From positions 1-64,000 of the forward strand of contig NZ_VTHJ01000007.1 of assembly GCF_008386495.1 (NCBI RefSeq): 64,000 nucleotides of DNA. The letters are read 5' to 3'. Position 1 is the first letter of the stretch, and every line of letters begins with the position of its first letter. Positions 16,342 through 26,126 of this stretch are shown in pieces. A program made the position numbers and the translations under genes. The DNA is from Streptomyces tailanensis (GTDB lineage Bacteria; Actinomycetota; Actinomycetes; Streptomycetales; Streptomycetaceae). The notes under the pieces were generated by a model. The model was not told the DNA's origin, did no database searches, and saw only the letters and a list, made by a program, of their open reading frames with translations.

Positions 16342-18494
16342 TGACGACCAACACGCAGAAGACCGACGCAAAGAAGACCGATGTAAAGAAGCAGGACTCC
16401 ATGCCCACTCCCACCCTTGCGCCCCACCAGGACGCGCCCACCGGGCACAAGCCCGACGGGCGGGTCGGCGGAGGGCTGTTCGACCCCAAGCAGCTCGTCA
16501 AGTCGCTGCCGGACGCCCTCCGCAAGCTCGACCCGCGGGTGATGATCAAGTCGCCCGTGATGTTCGTGGTCCTCGTCGGCTCAGTCCTGACGACGGTCTT
16601 CTCCTTCAAGGACCCGGGCGACTGGTTCGGCTGGACCGTCAGCGCCTGGCTGTGGCTGACCGTGATCTTCGCCAACCTGGCGGAGGCCGTCGCCGAGGGC
16701 CGCGGCAAGGCGCAGGCCGACACCCTGCGCAAGGCCAAGACCGACACGGTCGCGCGCCGGCTGCGGGGGGACGGCTCCGAGGAGCAGGTTCCGGGCACCG
16801 ACCTCAAGATCGGCGACCTGGTCGTCTGCGAGGCCGGCGACATCATCCCGGGGGACGGCGACGTCATCGAGGGCGTGGCCTCCGTCGACGAGTCGGCGAT
16901 CACGGGTGAGTCGGCTCCGGTCATCCGGGAGTCCGGCGGCGACCGCTCGGCTGTCACCGGCGGTACGAAGGTCCTCTCCGACCGCATCGTCATCAAGATC
17001 ACGACGAAGCCCGGTGAGACCTTCATCGACCGGATGATCAACCTGGTCGAGGGTGCCGCGCGGCAGAAGACGCCGAACGAGATCGCCCTGAACATCCTGC
17101 TGGCGTCGCTGACGATCGTCTTCCTGCTGGCGGTGGCGACGCTGCCGCCGTTCGCGGACTACGCGGGCAGCCACCTGTCGCTGGTCGTGCTGGTGGCCCT
17201 GCTGGTCTGCCTCATCCCCACCACGATCGGTGCCCTGCTGTCCGCGATCGGCATCGCCGGTATGGACCGCCTGGTGCAGCGCAACGTACTCGCCATGTCC
17301 GGCCGCGCGGTCGAGGCCGCCGGTGACGTCTCCACGCTGCTGCTCGACAAGACCGGCACCATCACGCTCGGCAACCGCCAGGCCGCCGAGTTCGTGCCGG
17401 TGAGCGGGACGACGGAGGCCGAGGTGGCCGACACCGCCCAGCTGTCGTCGCTGGCCGACGAGACGCCCGAGGGCCGCTCCATCGTCGTACTCGCGAAGGA
17501 GAAGTACGGGCTGCGCGAGCGCCACCAGGGCGAGCTGGCGCACGCGGAGTGGATCGAGTTCACCGCGCAGACCCGTATGTCGGGTGTGGACGTGGACGGC
17601 AGGAAGGTCCGCAAGGGTGCCACGGCCTCCGTTCTCGCCTGGGTGCGGGAGGAGGGTGGCACCGTCGCCGACGACGCGGACACGATCGCCGACCGCATCT
17701 CCGAGGCGGGCGGCACGCCGCTGCTGGTCGCGGTCAGGGACGACCGGGGCGCCCGCGTCCTGGGTGTCATCCACCTGAAGGACGTCGTCAAGGAGGGCAT
17801 GCGGGAGAGGTTCGAGGAACTGCGCCGCATGGGCATCAAGACGATCATGATCACGGGTGACAACCCGCTGACCGCGAAGGCGATCGCCGAGGAGGCGGGC
17901 GTCGACGACTTCCTCGCGGAGGCCACTCCCGAGGACAAGATGGCCCTCATCAAGCGGGAGCAGGCCGGCGGCAAGCTGGTCGCGATGACCGGTGACGGTA
18001 CGAACGACGCGCCCGCGCTCGCGCAGGCGGACGTCGGCGTGGCGATGAACACGGGTACGTCGGCCGCCAAGGAGGCCGGCAACATGGTCGACCTCGACTC
18101 CAACCCGACCAAGCTCATCGAGATCGTCGAGATCGGCAAGCAACTCCTCATCACCCGGGGCGCGTTGACGACGTTCTCCATCGCCAACGACGTCGCGAAG
18201 TACTTCGCGATCATCCCGGCGCTGTTCGCGACCGTGTACCCGGGCCTGGACAAGCTCAACATCATGGGCCTGTCCTCGCCGGACTCCGCGATCCTGTCCG
18301 CGGTCATCTTCAACGCGCTGATCATCATCGCGCTCGTACCGCTCTCGCTGAAGGGCGTGCAGTACCGGCCCGTCAGCGCGGACAAGATGCTGCGGCGCAA
18401 CCTGACGATCTACGGCCTCGGCGGGCTGATCGCGCCCTTCATCGGCATCAAGATCATCGACCTGCTCATCTCGCTCATCCCCGGGATCGGCTGA
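16341..18494 (+). CDS. kdpB: KdpB, P-type ATPase subunit
   Basis: This 717-residue P-type ATPase has the phosphorylated aspartate in [12 protein letters not shown] (Asp336), an ITGESAPV actuator motif, and [20 protein letters not shown] in the hinge. It energises K+ uptake through KdpA. The start at 16341 gives [12 protein letters not shown], a lysine-rich N-terminal tail, and overlaps the kdpA stop by one base. All catalytic motifs are intact. Confidence 0.97.
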   Translation: MTTNTQKTDAKKTDVKKQDSMPTPTLAPHQDAPTGHKPDGRVGGGLFDPKQLVKSLPDALRKLDPRVMIKSPVMFVVLVGSVLTTVFSFKDPGDWFGWTVSAWLWLTVIFANLAEAVAEGRGKAQADTLRKAKTDTVARRLRGDGSEEQVPGTDLKIGDLVVCEAGDIIPGDGDVIEGVASVDESAITGESAPVIRESGGDRSAVTGGTKVLSDRIVIKITTKPGETFIDRMINLVEGAARQKTPNEIALNILLASLTIVFLLAVATLPPFADYAGSHLSLVVLVALLVCLIPTTIGALLSAIGIAGMDRLVQRNVLAMSGRAVEAAGDVSTLLLDKTGTITLGNRQAAEFVPVSGTTEAEVADTAQLSSLADETPEGRSIVVLAKEKYGLRERHQGELAHAEWIEFTAQTRMSGVDVDGRKVRKGATASVLAWVREEGGTVADDADTIADRISEAGGTPLLVAVRDDRGARVLGVIHLKDVVKEGMRERFEELRRMGIKTIMITGDNPLTAKAIAEEAGVDDFLAEATPEDKMALIKREQAGGKLVAMTGDGTNDAPALAQADVGVAMNTGTSAAKEAGNMVDLDSNPTKLIEIVEIGKQLLITRGALTTFSIANDVAKYFAIIPALFATVYPGLDKLNIMGLSSPDSAILSAVIFNALIIIALVPLSLKGVQYRPVSADKMLRRNLTIYGLGGLIAPFIGIKIIDLLISLIPGIG

Positions 18495-18499
18495 AGGAC

Positions 18500-19114
18500 A
18501 TGAACACATCTCTCGCAAGCTCCGCACGCATGGTGTGGGCCTCCCTGCGCATGCTGCTCCTCCTCACCGTCGTGACCGGCATCGCCTACCCGCTGCTCGT
18601 CACCGGCATCGGCCAGGCCCTGTTCCACGACAAAGCCAACGGCTCGATGGTCGAGGTCGACGGCAAGGAGGTCGGCTCGAAGCTGATCGGCCAGAGCTGG
18701 AACATCAAGGGCACCGACAAGCCGGACCCGAAGTGGTTCCAGGGCCGCCCCTCCCACAGCGGCTACGACCCGCTGGCCACCGGCTCCAGCCAGCTGGGCG
18801 CGAGCGACCCGACCCTCGTCGAGAACGTGAGGGCGGCGAAGAAGCAGGTCGCCGAGTTCAACGGCGTACCCGAGTCCGAGGTGCCCAAGGACGCGGTCAC
18901 CGGCTCGGCCTCCGCCATCGACCCGCACATCTCCCCGGAGTACGCGGACGTCCAGGTCGAGCGGGTGGCCGAGAACAACGGACTGACCGTGGCGCAGGTC
19001 CAGAAGCTGGTCGACGAGCACACCGACGGCCGCACGCTCGGCTTCATGGGCGAGCGGCACGTCAACGTCCTGGAGCTCAACATCGCGCTCAAGGAACTCG
19101 CGGCGAAGAGCTGA
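18500..19114 (+). CDS. kdpC: KdpC, accessory subunit
   Basis: A 204-residue protein with one N-terminal membrane helix and the KdpC extracytoplasmic domain: FQGRPSHSGYDPLATGSSQL, then SGSASAIDPHISPEYADVQ-like text (here TGSASAIDPHISPEYADVQ). It completes a full KdpFABC complex. A strong hairpin follows, so transcription of the structural genes may largely end here. Confidence 0.95.
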   Translation: MNTSLASSARMVWASLRMLLLLTVVTGIAYPLLVTGIGQALFHDKANGSMVEVDGKEVGSKLIGQSWNIKGTDKPDPKWFQGRPSHSGYDPLATGSSQLGASDPTLVENVRAAKKQVAEFNGVPESEVPKDAVTGSASAIDPHISPEYADVQVERVAENNGLTVAQVQKLVDEHTDGRTLGFMGERHVNVLELNIALKELAAKS

Positions 19115-19134
19115 CGGGTTGACGCGAACCGTGC

Positions 19135-19177
19135 GGGAGCCGACGGCCCGGGACACCTCCCGGAGCCGTCGGCTCCC
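19135..19177 (+). terminator. Strong hairpin after kdpC
   Basis: GGGAGCCGACGGC (19135-19147) and GCCGTCGGCTCCC (19165-19177) form 13 perfect base pairs, with further pairing possible inside the loop. No T-run follows, which is normal for Streptomyces terminators. It separates kdpFABC from kdpE. Confidence 0.8.
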
Positions 19178-19236
19178 ACCGCCAGCCGGCCCTCACGGGC
19201 TGTTCCGCCCCCGCGCATGACAGAAGGCGCACACCG

Positions 19237-19920
19237 ATGACCCGGGTGCTGGTCGTGGAGGACGACCCCCAACTCGTACGCGCGCTCGTCATCAACATTC
19301 AGGCCCGCCACTACGGCGTCGGCGCGGCCCCGGACGGCGCCACGGCCCTGCGCCTGGCCGCCGCCCGCCAGCCCGACGTGGTCGTCCTCGACCTGGGCCT
19401 GCCGGACATGGACGGCGTCGACGTCATCCAGGCCCTGCGCGGCTGGACCAGGGTGCCGATACTCGTGCTGTCCGCCCGGCGGGCGTCCGACGAGAAGGTC
19501 GCCGCCCTGGACGCGGGCGCCGACGACTACATCACCAAGCCGTTCAGCATGGACGAGCTGCTGGCCCGGCTGCGCGCCGCCGTCCGCCGTACGGAAGCAG
19601 TGCCGATCGAACCCGAGATGACGCTGGTCACGGCGGACGGGTTCACGATCGACCTGGCCGCGAAGAAGGTCCGGCGCGCCGGACGCGACGTCCGCCTCAC
19701 CCCGACCGAGTGGCACCTGCTGGAGATCCTGGTGACCAACCCCGGTCGGCTCGTCACACAGAAACAGCTGCTCCAGGAGGTGTGGGGCGCGTCCCAGAGC
19801 AACAAGACCAACTACCTGCGGGTCTACATGGCCCAGCTGCGCCGCAAACTGGAGGCAGACCCGTCCCACCCCCGCTACCTGATCACCGAGCCCGGAATGG
19901 GCTACCGCTTCGAGGGATGA
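19237..19920 (+). CDS. kdpE: KdpE, response regulator of the kdp operon
   Basis: A 227-residue OmpR-type regulator. The receiver domain has VLDLGLPDMDG (phospho-acceptor Asp52) and ITKPFS (Lys101). The C-terminal winged helix contains LTPTEWHLLEILVTNPGRLV. It would activate kdpFABC under potassium limitation or osmotic stress. Its normal partner kinase, KdpD, follows but is cut short, so its phosphorylation source is uncertain. Confidence 0.93.
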   Translation: MTRVLVVEDDPQLVRALVINIQARHYGVGAAPDGATALRLAAARQPDVVVLDLGLPDMDGVDVIQALRGWTRVPILVLSARRASDEKVAALDAGADDYITKPFSMDELLARLRAAVRRTEAVPIEPEMTLVTADGFTIDLAAKKVRRAGRDVRLTPTEWHLLEILVTNPGRLVTQKQLLQEVWGASQSNKTNYLRVYMAQLRRKLEADPSHPRYLITEPGMGYRFEG

Positions 19921-19922
19921 AC

Positions 19923-20825
19923 ATGGCACGCGGCAAGCTTCGGATCTATCTCGGTGCGGCACCGGGCGTCGGCAAGACGTACGCGATGCTGTCGGAGGCG
20001 CACCGGCGGGTGGAACGCGGCACCGACTGCGTGGTCGCCTTCGTCGAGCACCACAGCCGGCCGCGCACCGAGGTGATGCTGCACGGGCTGGAGGAGATAC
20101 CCCGCCAGGAGTTGGAGTACCGCGGCAGCGTCTTCACGGAGACGGACGTCGACGCGGTGCTGGCCCGTCGTCCCCAGGTCGCCCTGGTCGACGAACTGGC
20201 CCACGCGAACATTCCGGGCTCGCGCAACTCCAAGCGCTGGCAGGATGTCGAGGAGCTGCTCGTGGCCGGCATCGACGTGATATCAACCGTCAACATCCAG
20301 CACCTGGAGTCGCTGGGTGACGTGGTGGAGTCGATCACCGGCATCCGCCAGCAGGAGACCGTCCCGGACGAGGTGGTGCGCCGGGCCGACCAGGTCGAGC
20401 TGGTCGACATGTCGCCGCAGGCCCTGCGACGCCGTATGGCGCACGGCAACATCTACAAGCCCGACAAGGTGGACGCGGCCCTCTCCAACTACTTCCGCCC
20501 CGGCAACCTGACCGCATTCCAGGTCGGTGCCGATGCCGACCACCACACGGGAGAACTCCCCGACGCCGAGCTGCGCCGGCGCGGCGGGGTCGGTGCAGTC
20601 CGCGGCGGCGGCGTGGGTCGGCTCGTCGCCGACCTTCTGGACGAGGCCGGCGTCGGCGTCGATGCCGAGCACGTCCCAGCCGCGTCGCATCAGTTCCGCC
20701 GCCACGGACTGTCCGAAGCGGCCGAGCCCGATGACGGCGACTCTGGAGTCGTGGGCCGGGCGGCGGTCGGCGGCGGTGCGCCGATGCCGTTGTGTACGCA
20801 GGAACTTGAGACGGTCAGCCAATGA
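19923..20825 (+). pseudogene. kdpD: KdpD sensor kinase truncated after its N-terminal domain
   Basis: From the ATG at 19923, coupled to the kdpE stop, about 198 residues match the KdpD N-terminal domain: GAAPGVGKTYAML (Walker A), VEHHSRPRTEVMLHGLEEIP and STVNIQHLESLGDVV, as far as NYFRPGNLTA. After about 20517 the frame reads antisense through a trkA remnant to a stop at 20825. The universal-stress domain, membrane domain, HisKA and ATPase domains are missing, so it cannot phosphorylate KdpE. Some cyanobacteria encode naturally short KdpD proteins, so residual function is conceivable, but the foreign tail argues for a deletion. Confidence 0.85.
20515..20822 (-). pseudogene. TrkA-type K+ uptake regulator, N-terminal fragment
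   Basis: From TTG 20822 the minus strand encodes the start of a TrkA-N Rossmann domain: DSRVAVIGLGRFGQSVAAEL, then GIDADAGLVQKV and VVVGIGTDLE. Homology ends near 20515, exactly where kdpD homology ends on the other strand. The remaining minus-strand frame to 20283 is only the complement of kdpD. The TTG start overlaps the stop of the trkH-like gene by 8 bases, so they were one operon. Confidence 0.8.
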
Positions 20826-21628
20826 CGGGTCGCTCCTCGGGCAGGGGGTAACGGCGGTCGCGCTGCCGCAGGACGAGCGCGCTGGCGAGGGTGATGGGGC
20901 CGACGCGTCCGATGAACATCAGGACGATGAGCGTGAGTTGGCCCGCCGGAGGAAGGTCCGCGGTGATGCCGGTGGTCAGTCCGACCGTGCCGAAGGCGGA
21001 GACGGCCTCGAACAGGACCGCCTCGGCCGACTCCTCGCTGACGGCGAGCAGGACCAGCGTGCCGACCATCACGAAGCCCACGCCCAGCAGCGCCACGGTG
21101 AGGGCCTGGCGCAGGGTGGCGCCGGAGATCCGGCGGCCCATGATGTCCGCGTCGGCGCGCCCGCGGATCTCTGGCGAGGGTGGTACCGGCGATTCCCAGC
21201 AGCACCCGGCGGATACCCCCGACACCCAGACCGCGGGTTTCCGTCTCCGCCTGCGTGGTGAGCTGGGTCCGCAGTCGCAGCCGACCCGAGACGAGCAGGG
21301 CCAGCAGCGACGCGAGCGTCATGATGCCGAAGCCGCCGATCTGGATCAGCGCCAGGACCACGCCCTCGCCGAACGGTGTCCAGTGGCTGCCGGTCCCCAC
21401 GATGGAAAGGCCACCGCTGAGCGCACCCGCCGAGGTGAACAAGGCGGTCAGCACGCTCGTGCCCCGGCCGGGCGCGGTGGCGGCAGGCAGCGTCAGCAGG
21501 GCCGTACCCAGTACGACGACGAAGGCGAAGCCCCACACGACACCGCGGGTGGGATGAACGGCCAGCCGGGACCACCGGGCCCGAGTCGCACCCACGGCCA
21601 CCAGCCACCTCCGATGTCCCGACGCCAC
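20815..21628 (-). pseudogene. TrkH/KtrB-type potassium channel subunit with large internal deletion
   Basis: Two parts of a TrkH-family protein are present in different frames. The N-terminal part (WGFAFVVVLGTALLTLPAAT, SAGALSGGLSIV, QIGGFGIMTLAS, GIRRVLLGIAGTTLA) ends near 21175. The C-terminal part (RISGATLRQALTVALLGVGF, FGTVGLTTGITADL, FIGRVGPITLA, EERPVIG) ends at 20815. The central membrane segments, well over 100 residues, are missing and the frame is shifted at the join. It cannot make a functional channel. The start given is the GTG at 21628 and is approximate. Confidence 0.82.
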
Positions 21629-21893
21629 ACTTCGGCCGTGGCCTGTCGCCTTGCACGGCCGTGGAAAGCGGCCGCCCTGGCCCCCAGCATCCCCGCCCGA
21701 ACCGGTGTACGGAACGCGGCACGGCGTCAAGAAGGTGTCGGAATCCGCCGATGGGTGAGCTACCGCCCGGCTTGCGATACCGGGTCAGTGGGCGGCATGC
21801 GTTAGCGTGGCGGATGTTGACAGCGAGCCCCGTGCTGGTTCGTGCTGGTCTTGGAGGGGCAGTAGGGGTGAACGTGCGGTTCGGGGCGATTTC

Positions 21894-23057
21894 ATGAAAT
21901 TGCTGCACACGTCCGACTGGCATCTCGGCCGGGCGTTCCACCGGGTGAACATGCTCGGCGCCCAGGCCGAGTTCATCGGTCACCTCGTCACGACCGTGCG
22001 CGAGCGCGAGGTGGACGCGGTGGTCGTGTCGGGGGACGTGTACGACCGCGCGGTGCCCCCGCTGGCGGCGGTCGAGCTCTACGACGACGCCCTGCACCGC
22101 CTGGCCGAGCTGGACGTGCCCACGGTGATGATCTCCGGGAACCACGACTCGGCGCGCCGCCTCGGCGTCGGCGCGGGCCTCATCGGACGGGCCGGGATCC
22201 ATCTGCGGACCGCGCCCTCGGCGGCCGGCACCCCGGTGATGCTCACCGACTCCCACGGCGATGTCGCCTTCTACGGGCTGCCGTACCTCGAACCCGCCCT
22301 GGTGAAGGACGAGTTCGGGGTGGAGAAGGCGGGCCACGAGGCGGTGCTCGCCGCCGCGATGGACCGGGTCCGCGCCGACCTCGCCACCCGCGCGGACGGC
22401 ACCCGTTCCGTCGTCCTGGCCCATGCCTTCGTCACTGGCGGCGCCCCCAGCGACAGCGAGCGGGACATCTCCGCCGGCGGCGTCTCGGCCGTGCCCGCCG
22501 GTGTCTTCGACGGCGTCGACTACGTGGCACTGGGCCATCTGCACGGCAGCCAGACCATCACCGAACGCGTGCGCTACTCGGGCTCCCCACTGGCGTACTC
22601 CTTCTCGGAGGCCGACCACCGCAAGAGCATGTGGCTGGTCGACCTCGGCGCCGACGGCTCGATCGAGGCCGAGCGCGTCGACTGCCCCGTCCCGCGCCGA
22701 CTCGCCCGCATCCGGGGGCGGTTGGAGGAGCTGCTCGCCGACCCCGGGCCGGCGCGCCACGAGGACGCCTGGGTCGAGGCGACCCTCACCGACCCGGTAC
22801 GCCCCGCCGAGCCCATGGCCCGGCTGTGCGAGCGCTTCCCGCACACGCTCAGCCTCGTCTTCGACCCTGAGCGCGCCCCCGGCGACCCGGACGTCTCCTA
22901 CGCCAGGCGCCTGGCCGGCCGCGACGACCAGCAGATCGCCGAGGACTTCGTGGCCCATGTGCGCGGCACCGGACCCGACGAGCACGAACAGACGGTGCTC
23001 CGGGACGCCTTCGACGCCGTACGGGCCGACGAGACCGTCCGGGAGGTCGCCCGATGA
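21894..23057 (+). CDS. sbcD: SbcD, nuclease subunit of SbcCD
   Basis: This 387-residue Mre11-type phosphoesterase has metal-binding motifs TSDWHLGR (Asp8, His10), VVSGDVYDRAVP, MISGNHDS and ALGHLHGSQ. With SbcC it cleaves hairpins and blocked DNA ends. The ATG at 21894 begins the conserved MKLLHTSDWH; upstream in-frame codons are not conserved. sbcC follows on the same strand. Confidence 0.95.
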   Translation: MKLLHTSDWHLGRAFHRVNMLGAQAEFIGHLVTTVREREVDAVVVSGDVYDRAVPPLAAVELYDDALHRLAELDVPTVMISGNHDSARRLGVGAGLIGRAGIHLRTAPSAAGTPVMLTDSHGDVAFYGLPYLEPALVKDEFGVEKAGHEAVLAAAMDRVRADLATRADGTRSVVLAHAFVTGGAPSDSERDISAGGVSAVPAGVFDGVDYVALGHLHGSQTITERVRYSGSPLAYSFSEADHRKSMWLVDLGADGSIEAERVDCPVPRRLARIRGRLEELLADPGPARHEDAWVEATLTDPVRPAEPMARLCERFPHTLSLVFDPERAPGDPDVSYARRLAGRDDQQIAEDFVAHVRGTGPDEHEQTVLRDAFDAVRADETVREVAR

Positions 23058-23097
23058 ACGGCTCGTACTCCCTGCGTCGGTCCGGCACGGAAGAGGC

Positions 23098-23149
23098 CCG
23101 ATGAGACTGCACCGGCTTGGCACCGAGGGGCGCCGATGAGACTGCACCG
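23098..23149 (+). repeat. Duplicated sbcC start region
   Basis: The 17-base string CCGATGAGACTGCACCG occurs at 23098-23114 and again at 23133-23149, 35 bases apart. The second copy contains the real sbcC ATG. The first copy opens a 12-codon frame (MRLHRLGTEGRR, then TGA) whose stop overlaps the real ATG. It looks like a small tandem duplication that created a decoy start or a short coupled upstream ORF. Confidence 0.75.
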
Positions 23150-26126
23150 ACTCGACATCACCGCGTTCGGGCCCTTCGGCGGTGCCCAGTCCGTCGACTT
23201 CGACGACCTCTCGGCCGCCGGCCTCTTCCTGCTGCACGGCCCGACCGGCGCCGGCAAGACCTCGGTCCTGGACGCCGTCTGCTTCGCGCTGTACGGCTCG
23301 GTGCCGGGTGCCCGCCAGAGCGGCCAGGGCATGATGCTGCGCAGCGACCACGCGGCGGCCGAGACGCGCACCGAGGTCCGCCTCGAACTCACCATCGCCG
23401 GACGTCGGTTGGAGATCACCCGGCAGCCGCCGTGGGAGCGTCCCAAGAAGCGGGGCGCGGGCACCACGGTCGAGAAGGCACAGACCTGGCTGCGCGAGTA
23501 CGACGCCGCCACGGGAGCGTGGAAGGACCTCAGCCGCTCCCACCAGGAGATCGGCGAGGAGATCACCCAGGTCCTGGGGATGAGCCGGGAGCAGTTCTGC
23601 CAGGTGGTGCTGCTGCCGCAGGGCGACTTCGCGCGCTTCCTGCGCGCCGACGCCGAGGCGCGTGGCCGGCTCCTGGGCCGTCTCTTCGACACGCACCGCT
23701 TCGCCGCGGTCGAGAAGCGCCTCGTCGAGCGGCGCCGGGAGACCGAGGCGCGGGTGCGGGAGGGCGATACCGAGCTGCTCGCCGACGCCCACCGTATGCA
23801 GCAGGCGGCCGGGGACGCCGTGGAGCTGCCCGACCTGGCGCCGGGCGACCCGGGGCTGGCCGAAGCCGTCCTGGGCTGGGCCGCCGTCGCCCGCAGCACC
23901 GCCCGCGAGCGGCTGACGATCGCCCACTGTGCTCGCGCCGCCGCCGAGTCGGCGCAGGCCGCCGCCGAGCGCGTACTGGACGACGTACGCGAAGTGGCGC
24001 GGCTCCAGCGGCGGTTCGCCGAGGCGCGGAAGCGGGCCGGCGTGCTGGAGGAGGGCGCCGACGCCCACCAGGAGGACCGGGCACGCATGGAGCGCGCCCG
24101 CAAGGCGGCGGTCGTGGCTCCGGCGCTGGAGCTGCGGGACGAGGCCGAGACCGAGCACCGGAGTGCGAGCACGGCCGAGGGACAAGCGCGTGCCGAACTG
24201 CCGCGGACCCACGCCGACGCCGATGCCGCCGGGCTCGCGACAGCCGCCCGCAGGGCCGCGGAGGAGCTGGGCGGCCTGGACTCGGCCCGGCGTGCGGAGC
24301 GGCGGCTCGCCGAACTCGTCGCCGAGCGCGACGAGTTGGCCGACGAGGAGCGGGCCGACGAGGACGTCCTGAGGGACGCCGAGGACTGGCTCGCCGGGTG
24401 GGAGGCGACGCGTGCCGCGCTGCAGGTCCGTATCGAGGCGGCCCAGGAGGCCGCCACCCGCGCCGAGCAGCTCGCCGTACAGCGCGAGCCCGCCGAGAAG
24501 CGGCTCGGCGCCGCGCGCCAGCGCGACCAGCTCGGCCGCGACACCGACGACGCCCAGGCGCGTGTGCTCCAGCTGACCGAGCGCGCGTTGGCGGCGCGCA
24601 CCCACTGGCTCGACCTCAAGGAACAGCGCCTGCAGGGCATCGCCGCCGAACTCGCCGCCGAGCTCGTCGCCGGCGAGCCGTGCGCGGTCTGCGGCGGCAC
24701 GGAACACCCCGAACCGGCCCGGAAGATCGCCGGGCACGTCGACCGCGACACGGAGGAACGGGCGCTCGCCGCGTTCCAGCGGGCCGACGAGGAGCGCGGC
24801 GAGGCCGAGCGGCGACTCGGGCTCGTACAGCGGGCGTTGGCGGCCGCGAGCGCCGAGGCCGGGGACACCCCGACCGAGCAACTCGTTCTTATAGCCGAGG
24901 AGTTGGAGCAGCAGTACGGGGAGGCGCGGCAGAGTGCCTCCGGACTGCACCGCGCGCAGGAAGCCCTGCTGCACGCCGAGCGGGAGCGTGACCGGCGGAC
25001 CGCCGCGCGACAGGAGGCGGCGGTCAGGGCGGCGACCCGCGACACCCGGCGGGACGCGCTGGAGCGGGAAAGAGCCACGCTGGAAGGGGAGTTGACGCAG
25101 GCGCGCGGCGATGCCGAGAGCGTGGCCGCCCGTGCCGCGCAGCTGGAGCGGCAGGCCGCACTGTTCACCGACGCCGCCGACGCCGTACGTGCCGCCGCCG
25201 ACACCGCGCAGCGCCTCAAGGACGCCGACGCCCGGCTCGCCGACGCGGCCTTCCGCGCCGGGTTCGACACCCCGCGGGCGGCGGCCGCCGCGCTCCTCGA
25301 CGACGCCGCCCACCGGGACCTCCAACGGCGGCTCGATGCCCGGCAGTCGGAGGAGGCGGCGGTGCGGGCCGTGCTCGCCGAGGCCGACACGGCGGCCGCC
25401 GCCCAGCAGTCGCCCGCCGACCTCGCGACCGCCGAGCGGGACGCCGAGGCCGCCGCCCGGCGGTACCGGCACGCCGTGTCCGCGTGGGACGCGGCCGAGC
25501 GGCGCGTAACCGAACTCGACCGGCTGTCCGCGCGGGCGACCGCATCCGTACGACGACTCGCGCCGCTGCGCGAGGAGTACGACCGCGTCGCCCGCATGGC
25601 CGGACTCGCGGCCGGCACCTCCGCCGACAACGAGCGCAGGATGCGCCTGGAGGCCTACGTCCTCGCCGCCCGCCTGGAACAGGTCGCCGCCGCCGCGACC
25701 GTACGGCTCCAGCGCATGTCCTCCGGCCGCTACACCCTCGTCCACTCCGACGACCGGGCCGGACGCGGCCGCAGCGGGCTCGGGCTGCACGTCGTCGACG
25801 CCTGGACCGGCCGGGAGCGGGACACGGCCACGCTCTCCGGCGGCGAGACGTTCTTCGCGTCCCTCGCGCTCGCCCTGGGCCTCGCCGACGTCGTCACCGA
25901 CGAGGCGGGCGGTGTCCGTCTCGACACCCTCTTCATCGACGAGGGGTTCGGCAGCCTCGACGACCAGACCCTCGACGAGGTCCTCGACGTCCTCGACTCG
26001 CTCCGCGAACGCGACCGCAGCGTCGGAATCGTCAGCCATGTCGCTGACCTGCGACGGCGCGTCCACGCGCAGCTGGAGGTCGTGAAGGACAGGACGGGGT
26101 CGGTGCTGCGGCAGCGTGGTCAGTGA
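23136..26126 (+). CDS. sbcC: SbcC, Rad50-like ATPase of SbcCD
   Basis: The 996-residue protein has a P-loop GPTGAGKTS (residues 35-43), a long coiled-coil-rich centre, and a zinc-hook CxxC near residues 516-519 (EPCAVCGGTEHPEP). It ends with signature TLSGGETFFASLALAL and Walker B region DEGFGSLDDQTLDEVLD. It forms the ATP-driven head and arms of the SbcCD nuclease. The 3' end overlaps the convergent lrp gene by 7 bases. Confidence 0.95.
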   Translation: MRLHRLDITAFGPFGGAQSVDFDDLSAAGLFLLHGPTGAGKTSVLDAVCFALYGSVPGARQSGQGMMLRSDHAAAETRTEVRLELTIAGRRLEITRQPPWERPKKRGAGTTVEKAQTWLREYDAATGAWKDLSRSHQEIGEEITQVLGMSREQFCQVVLLPQGDFARFLRADAEARGRLLGRLFDTHRFAAVEKRLVERRRETEARVREGDTELLADAHRMQQAAGDAVELPDLAPGDPGLAEAVLGWAAVARSTARERLTIAHCARAAAESAQAAAERVLDDVREVARLQRRFAEARKRAGVLEEGADAHQEDRARMERARKAAVVAPALELRDEAETEHRSASTAEGQARAELPRTHADADAAGLATAARRAAEELGGLDSARRAERRLAELVAERDELADEERADEDVLRDAEDWLAGWEATRAALQVRIEAAQEAATRAEQLAVQREPAEKRLGAARQRDQLGRDTDDAQARVLQLTERALAARTHWLDLKEQRLQGIAAELAAELVAGEPCAVCGGTEHPEPARKIAGHVDRDTEERALAAFQRADEERGEAERRLGLVQRALAAASAEAGDTPTEQLVLIAEELEQQYGEARQSASGLHRAQEALLHAERERDRRTAARQEAAVRAATRDTRRDALERERATLEGELTQARGDAESVAARAAQLERQAALFTDAADAVRAAADTAQRLKDADARLADAAFRAGFDTPRAAAAALLDDAAHRDLQRRLDARQSEEAAVRAVLAEADTAAAAQQSPADLATAERDAEAAARRYRHAVSAWDAAERRVTELDRLSARATASVRRLAPLREEYDRVARMAGLAAGTSADNERRMRLEAYVLAARLEQVAAAATVRLQRMSSGRYTLVHSDDRAGRGRSGLGLHVVDAWTGRERDTATLSGGETFFASLALALGLADVVTDEAGGVRLDTLFIDEGFGSLDDQTLDEVLDVLDSLRERDRSVGIVSHVADLRRRVHAQLEVVKDRTGSVLRQRGQ

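Noticed and set aside
13474..16371. A very long open frame opposite the kdpA/HAD genes (965 codons).
   Set aside because: Typical high-GC antisense shadow: low-complexity His/Arg/Asp-rich text, with well-supported genes on the other frames.
20283..20825. Overlapping opposite-strand frames of 180 and about 300 codons could be taken for two genuine overlapping genes.
   Set aside because: Each is a true gene fragment (trkA or kdpD) extended only by reading the complement of the other. The extensions have no protein character of their own.
21069..26066. A 1665-codon open frame antisense to sbcD and sbcC.
   Set aside because: Composition is Gly/Arg/Leu-rich without domains, and codon periodicity belongs to sbcCD.
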